A program made the translations under genes and the position numbers. The notes beneath the pieces were generated by a model, which worked only from the letters and a program-made list of their open reading frames with translations, had not been told where the DNA came from and ran no database searches. Shown here one piece after another: positions 5,624-8,765 of a stretch of 8,765 bases of DNA (within the stretch, counting starts at the first letter, position 1; each line of letters opens with the position of its first letter). The stretch comes from Sphingomonadaceae bacterium (GTDB lineage: Bacteria; Pseudomonadota; Alphaproteobacteria; Sphingomonadales; Sphingomonadaceae): positions 1 through 8,765 of the forward strand of contig JAFAZM010000280.1 in the NCBI GenBank assembly GCA_019239785.1, in the 5' to 3' direction.

Positions 5624-6499
5624 ATGACCGAGGCTTCCATTTCCCCTTTCTTCCGAATCGGCCCTGAGCGGCCGGTCTCGCCCGTCATCCTCTCGATTCC
5701 CCACGCCGGGCGCGCCTATCGGCCGGAGCTGCTGCGCGCGGCGCGGCTGCCCCAGGCGGCGCTGGAGACGCTCGAAGACAGGCTGGTCGACCGCCTGGTC
5801 TGGCGGGCGACCGCGAACGGCGCCACCGCCTTCGTCGCCCGCGCGCCGCGCGCCGAGCTCGACCTCAACCGCGACGAGCGCGAGATCGATCCCGGCCTGA
5901 TCGCGCCGCCTTTGCCGTCGGGCAATCTTGTCCAGTCGGCGCGCACGCGCGGCGGAATCGGCCTGATTCCGTCGCGGATCACCGGCCTCGGCCCGATCTG
6001 GCGCGAGCGCGTCACCCAGGCCGAGCTCACGCGGCGGATCGAGACCATCCACCGGCCCTATCACCAGGCGCTGGAGAAGGCGCTCGCTCACGCCCGCACC
6101 CGCTTCGGCGCGGCGATCCTGCTCGACTGCCATTCGATGCCGCCGCGGCCGCGCACCGAAGGCGGCGGACCGGGCGCAGCGACCGTCATCTTCGGCGACC
6201 GCCACGGCACGACGACGACGCCGGACCTGCTCGACGCGGCGGTCACCGCCGCGGGCCAGCTCGGCTACCGCACCGCCTGCAACACGCCTTATGCGGGCGG
6301 CTATATCGCCGGCCGCCACGGCCAGCCGCGGCGCGGCGTGCACGCACTGCAGATCGAGCTCGACCGCTCGCTCTACCTGGACCGGGACCTGCGCGCGCCG
6401 GGCCCCGGCTTCGAGGGCGTCTGCCGGCTGATCGCGGCGGTCGCCAGCGCGCTCGAGGAACGGCTGCTCGCCTACCCAGACGCGATCGCCGCGGAATAA
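5624..6499 (+). CDS. hutG: N-formylglutamate amidohydrolase family protein
   Basis: Members of this family hydrolyse N-formyl-L-glutamate to glutamate and formate, the last step of the five-step histidine breakdown route; some act on other formylated or acylated amino acids. The 291-residue protein has the family blocks ILSIPHAG (22-29), ELDLNRDEREID (78-89), LLDCHSMP (166-173) with likely metal ligands, FGDRHGT (190-196), NTPYAGGYI (220-228), and ALQIELDRSLY (241-251). The frame is open upstream to 5540, but the residues before M1 are not family-like. The GGAGG of the ribosome site ends only one base before this ATG, which is unusually close, yet no better in-frame start is near. It is divergent from cpdR and no other hut gene is nearby, so a role in histidine use is inferred from the family alone. 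The family is confident; the exact substrate less so. Confidence 0.9.
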   Translation: MTEASISPFFRIGPERPVSPVILSIPHAGRAYRPELLRAARLPQAALETLEDRLVDRLVWRATANGATAFVARAPRAELDLNRDEREIDPGLIAPPLPSGNLVQSARTRGGIGLIPSRITGLGPIWRERVTQAELTRRIETIHRPYHQALEKALAHARTRFGAAILLDCHSMPPRPRTEGGGPGAATVIFGDRHGTTTTPDLLDAAVTAAGQLGYRTACNTPYAGGYIAGRHGQPRRGVHALQIELDRSLYLDRDLRAPGPGFEGVCRLIAAVASALEERLLAYPDAIAAE

Positions 6500-6504
6500 A
6501 GCCG

Positions 6505-6538
6505 AAAAAAAAGCCGCCTCACGTTTCCGTGAGGCGGC
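6505..6538 (-). terminator. Strong intrinsic terminator, minus strand
   Basis: A perfect 11-bp stem, GCCGCCTCACG/CGTGAGGCGGC (6513-6523 and 6528-6538), has a 4-base loop. On the minus strand it is followed directly by eight T (6512-6505), the classic intrinsic form. On the plus strand no T run follows, so it serves minus-strand transcripts rather than the amidohydrolase gene that ends at 6499. The nearest minus-strand gene stops 250 bases away, which points to a separate transcript in between. Confidence 0.88.
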
Positions 6539-6656
6539 CAGGTTCAGGGAGGTGCGCTCCTTCGCTTTCGCTGGGGAGCGCGGGACGCCGCCACAAAGGG
6601 GGGATATGGCTGCGTCTACACCGAGATAGGTGAAGCGATTTCAGTTTCAATACCAG
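6505..6656 (-). ncRNA. Putative small RNA gene, about 150 nt, with C-rich loop
   Basis: I infer a small RNA from three coincident signals on the minus strand in a gap with no gene. A perfect TATAAT lies just upstream (6668-6663), two stem-loops lie within, and the transcript ends at a strong intrinsic terminator. The first stem (6607-6616 with 6584-6593) is 10 bp with one mismatch and exposes a loop with six C in a row. The second (6575-6581 with 6554-6560) is a perfect 7-bp stem whose loop contains AGCGAAAGCGAA. Between it and the terminator lies single-stranded CACCTCCCTGAACC, whose CCTCCC could pair with ribosome binding sites. This layout, C-rich loop plus terminator tail, resembles Hfq-dependent alphaproteobacterial small RNAs such as the suhB/alpha-r8 group, but I cannot assign a family. 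The alternative is a long sapC 3' untranslated region. Confidence 0.5.
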
Positions 6657-6662
6657 ACGGTA

Positions 6663-6668
6663 ATTATA
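6663..6668 (-). promoter_or_regulatory. Consensus -10 box (TATAAT) for the putative small RNA
   Basis: A perfect TATAAT on the minus strand stands out in very GC-rich DNA, within an AT-rich island (6661-6683). It would place the transcript start at about 6654-6658. No TTGACA-like box is found 16-19 bases upstream; the sequence there is GCCGCG-like, so an activator or a non-canonical promoter would be needed. Confidence 0.4.
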
Positions 6669-6758
6669 CGGGAAAAAATTACTCCCGCGGCGCGCGATCC
6701 GCCCCGATCGAGGCCGATCGTGCCCGAATTCTCCCGTTTTTCGGCACTTTCGCGCCGG

Positions 6759-6778
6759 CTCGGGCGAAAATGCCCGAG
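6759..6778 (-). terminator. Hairpin just downstream of sapC
   Basis: A perfect 7-bp stem, CTCGGGC/GCCCGAG, with a 6-base AT-rich loop begins 11 bases after the sapC stop on the minus strand. There is no T run after it, so it may only pause transcription or protect the message end. If it does terminate sapC, the small RNA must have its own promoter. Confidence 0.35.
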
Positions 6779-6788
6779 TCCCGGCCAG

Positions 6789-7583
6789 TCAGGCCGCCGG
6801 CGCCGCGGCCATGGCGGCGAGCTGGTCGGGCACCTTGCCCTGCTGCTGCTGGCGCGCGAACAGGTCGCGGATCGACGACAAGGAGAAGAGGTGCGCCATG
6901 ATCAGCGGCAGGATGCCGTTCTGGTTGATCTTGCGCAGCTGGTCGCCGTTCATCTCGCGGACCTTGTTCTCGTCGATCATGCGGAAGCCGCGATAGATGA
7001 AGGGCTGCTCGGCGCCGTCGGGCTGGATGGTGACCTCGCCGTCGATCAGCAGGTCCATCTCCTGGATCTCCTTGACGAAGGCCTGGGTGCGCTGGGCGGC
7101 AAGCTCGAAATCCTCGCAGAATTTCAGGATCGCGTTCAGCGCCTCGCTCGGCTTGTCGCCGTCGAACAGCAGGGCGCCCTCGCCGTCCTCGCCGACCAGG
7201 CCGCTGTCCGGATCGAAGCAGAGCGACAATTCCTGCGCCTGCTCGTCCAGCCGGGCGAGCAGATAGGGATAACGGCGGACATAGGCCGGAATGTAGAAGG
7301 GATTGAGCGGCGTCCCGTCCGCGTCGACGAACACGTTCACGCCCTCGTTGAGGCCGAGCAAGGCCAGCGGCACCGGCATGTCGCCGCCCGAGAAGACGAT
7401 CGGGAAGAAACGCTGCGCCGCGATGAACTCGTCGATCGTCAGCGGCACCGCATTGGCCTCGGCGAAATAAGGCGCGGTGGTGGACGGCTTGATCTTGAGA
7501 TTGCCGTGCAGGTTCGGCGAGAGCGGCTGCAGATTCTTGTAGAAGAGCAGCAGATTGGCCGGGGGCGGCGGCTGGGTCGCCAT
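6789..7583 (-). CDS. sapC: SapC family protein
   Basis: The protein resembles the SapC family, named after a Campylobacter S-layer locus and common in sphingomonads and other aquatic proteobacteria; its biochemical role is not known to me. With the start chosen here it has 264 residues. Blocks I recognise are FYKNLQPLSPNLHG near the N-terminus, FFPIVFSGG, ALLGLNEGVNVFVD, IPAYVRRYPYLL and LCFDPDSGL in the middle, and MIDENKVREM followed by GILPLIMAHLFSLSSIRDL near the C-terminus. No signal peptide or membrane segment is seen. Another in-frame ATG lies five codons upstream (7598), but GGAGA at 7596-7592 is correctly spaced only for the ATG at 7583. The end is Ala-rich and low-complexity. It begins 63 bases after the FAD oxidoreductase stop on the same strand, so read-through is possible. 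Confidence 0.88.
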   Translation of the reverse strand: MATQPPPPANLLLFYKNLQPLSPNLHGNLKIKPSTTAPYFAEANAVPLTIDEFIAAQRFFPIVFSGGDMPVPLALLGLNEGVNVFVDADGTPLNPFYIPAYVRRYPYLLARLDEQAQELSLCFDPDSGLVGEDGEGALLFDGDKPSEALNAILKFCEDFELAAQRTQAFVKEIQEMDLLIDGEVTIQPDGAEQPFIYRGFRMIDENKVREMNGDQLRKINQNGILPLIMAHLFSLSSIRDLFARQQQQGKVPDQLAAMAAAPAA

Positions 7584-7646
7584 GATTTCGGTCTCCATCG
7601 GGTCAGGGAACGGCGCTCGCGCGGCCGCGGATTTCAGCGCAACCCT

Positions 7647-8765
7647 CTATGAGCGAAGCGCTTCGGGCGCAAGCATTCCCTGATCGAGACCGGGGACCAG
7701 CTTGCCGGGGTTCATGATGTTCTGCGGATCCAGCCCGCGCTTGATCGCGCGCATCGCGTGCAGCCGCGCCGGCTCGCCGAGCCTGGCCAGCTCGCCGATT
7801 TTCGCCTGGCCGATGCCGTGCTCGGCGGAGATCGAGCCGCCGGCCTCGGTGACGAGATCGTGGACATAGGCGGTGACTCCGCCGCCTTCGGCCTCCAGCC
7901 AGCCCTCCCCGGCGCCGACCGGTGCGCGTACGTTGAAATGGATGTTGCCGTCGCCGAGATGGCCGAAGCCGATCACCTGCGTGCCGGGAAAGCGGGCCTC
8001 GATCTTCTCCCCGGCCTCGACCAGGAAGCCGCCCATCGCCTCGACCGGCACCGAAATGTCGTGCTTGGCCGAGGGACCGTCCTTCTTCTCGGCCTCGGCG
8101 ATCGAATCGCGCAGCCGCCAGAAATCCTCGGCTTGCGCCTCGTTGGCGGCGATCGCCGCGTCGAGGACGAGCCCGGTCTCCAGCGCCGAACGCAGCCCCT
8201 CGTAGAGCAGCTGCTCCGGGCTCGGCGTCGCCATCGCCGAGACCGCCTCGATCAGCACGTTGAACGGCGCCGGCTCCGCGAGCGGCCGCCGCGTCCCCGG
8301 GATATGGGCGAGGACCAGGTCGAGCACATGGGCCGGGACCAGCTCGAAGCTCTCGACGGCATCGCCGAGCGTCGCTTCGAGATGGCGAAGCAGGGCCTGC
8401 GCCGCCTGCGGGTCCGGCACGCCGGCCCAGGCGACGACGCGCTCGCCGACCGCGGGCACCAGCTTGAGGCTCGCCGCGGTGACCAGGCCCAACGTCCCCT
8501 CGGCGCCGATCAGCAATTGGCGCAGGTCGTAGCCGCGATTGTCCTTCTTGAGCACGGCCAGCCCGTCATAGAGGCTGCCGTCGGGCAGCACCGCTTCGAG
8601 GCCCAGCACGAGCGAGCGCATCGTGCCGAAGCGCAGCACCTGGGTGCCCCCCGCATTGGTCGAGACCAGGCCGCCGATCGTGGCGGAGCCCTTGGCGCCG
8701 AGGGTCAGCGGAAAGCGCCGGCCGACGGCAAGCGCGGCTTCGTGCAGGTCCGCCAGGATCACGCC
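7647..8765 (-). CDS. FAD-linked D-2-hydroxyacid dehydrogenase (GlcD / D-lactate / D-2-hydroxyglutarate type), N-terminus cut by window edge
   Basis: About 372 C-terminal residues of an FAD-binding oxidoreductase are visible; the beginning lies beyond the right edge. The FAD_binding_4 domain ends with GGLVSTNAGGTQVLRFGTM and the IGAEGTLGLVTAASLKL segment. The substrate-binding FAD-oxidase C domain follows, with FWRLRDSIAEAE, KHDISVPVE, the GFGHLGDGNIHFNV metal/substrate block, the SAEHGIGQAK block, and the end motif DPQNIMNPGKL. Such flavoproteins oxidise D-2-hydroxyacids (D-lactate, glycolate or D-2-hydroxyglutarate) to 2-oxoacids, passing electrons to a carrier other than oxygen. Single-gene forms like this are often D-2-hydroxyglutarate or D-lactate dehydrogenases; glycolate oxidase would need glcE/glcF, which are not visible. 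The family is certain; the substrate is not. Confidence 0.92.
   Translation of the reverse strand, partial: GVILADLHEAALAVGRRFPLTLGAKGSATIGGLVSTNAGGTQVLRFGTMRSLVLGLEAVLPDGSLYDGLAVLKKDNRGYDLRQLLIGAEGTLGLVTAASLKLVPAVGERVVAWAGVPDPQAAQALLRHLEATLGDAVESFELVPAHVLDLVLAHIPGTRRPLAEPAPFNVLIEAVSAMATPSPEQLLYEGLRSALETGLVLDAAIAANEAQAEDFWRLRDSIAEAEKKDGPSAKHDISVPVEAMGGFLVEAGEKIEARFPGTQVIGFGHLGDGNIHFNVRAPVGAGEGWLEAEGGGVTAYVHDLVTEAGGSISAEHGIGQAKIGELARLGEPARLHAMRAIKRGLDPQNIMNPGKLVPGLDQGMLAPEALRS

Noticed and set aside
5141..6343. 400-codon minus-strand open frame covering cpdR and the antisense of the amidohydrolase gene
   Set aside because: Only the last 125 codons are protein-like (CpdR). The rest is the reverse of a conserved gene, and a good ribosome site marks the internal start at 5518.
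1601..6499. A histidine-utilisation (hut) operon formed by the lyase and the formylglutamate hydrolase
   Set aside because: The two genes are on opposite strands, over 2 kb apart, separated by a tRNA, tyrA and cpdR. No hutU, hutI, hutF or hutC is present, and the lyase selectivity residues are not HutH-like.
6505..6656. 6S RNA as the identity of the small RNA
   Set aside because: 6S RNA is one long rod closed by pairing of its two ends with a central bubble. Here the ends do not pair and the structure is a chain of separate stem-loops.
6630..7652. 340-codon plus-strand open frame opposite sapC
   Set aside because: Its translation is a charged, repetitive shadow of sapC with no recognisable domain; the minus-strand SapC frame has clear family blocks.
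1..8765. CRISPR array, transposase, prophage, toxin-antitoxin or secondary-metabolite cluster
   Set aside because: No regularly spaced direct repeats and no such protein families were seen in any frame; the two palindromic elements are single copies each within the window.

Overview
The window is GC-rich bacterial DNA. Its gene content suggests an alphaproteobacterium, most likely a sphingomonad (Sphingomonadaceae or a close relative). The main pointers are a CpdR-type single-domain response regulator, a SapC-family protein, a soluble PQQ sugar dehydrogenase, and two compound palindromic intergenic repeats of a type I associate with sphingomonad chromosomes. This placement is inference; there is no rRNA or marker tree here. 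I see no phage, integrase, transposase, CRISPR array or toxin-antitoxin pair. It reads as chromosomal backbone with some local gene decay.

Layout from left to right: (1) the 3' part of a PQQ-dependent sugar dehydrogenase (+) runs off the left edge and is followed after 16 bases by trxC (+), a thioredoxin 2 gene broken by one extra G in a G run. (2) A 142-bp imperfect palindrome fills the gap between trxC and the convergent aromatic amino acid ammonia-lyase (-). (3) Upstream of the lyase on the same strand lies a short-chain dehydrogenase remnant (-) that has lost about 85 internal codons, including its catalytic Ser region, and also carries a one-base frameshift. (4) A tRNA-Val(GAC) gene (-) with encoded CCA follows, then tyrA (-). 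(5) A second compound palindrome of about 150 bp separates tyrA from cpdR (-). (6) cpdR is divergent from an N-formylglutamate amidohydrolase gene (+). (7) The 290-base gap after that gene holds a strong minus-strand terminator, stem-loops and a TATAAT box, which I read as a small RNA gene. (8) A SapC-family gene (-) and the C-terminal part of an FAD-linked D-2-hydroxyacid dehydrogenase (-) complete the window, the latter running off the right edge.

How they work together: most genes are independent housekeeping or metabolic units. The lyase deaminates an aromatic amino acid or histidine, TyrA makes tyrosine precursor, and the formylglutamate hydrolase belongs to one branch of histidine breakdown. 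There is no hut operon here (no hutU, hutI or hutC), and the lyase's selectivity residues do not look like those of a standard histidine lyase. The items most worth a second look are the putative small RNA, the lyase's unusual His-His selectivity pair, the double lesion in its upstream SDR partner, and the two palindromic repeats placed exactly in intergenic gaps. I do not see a convincing new multi-gene system.
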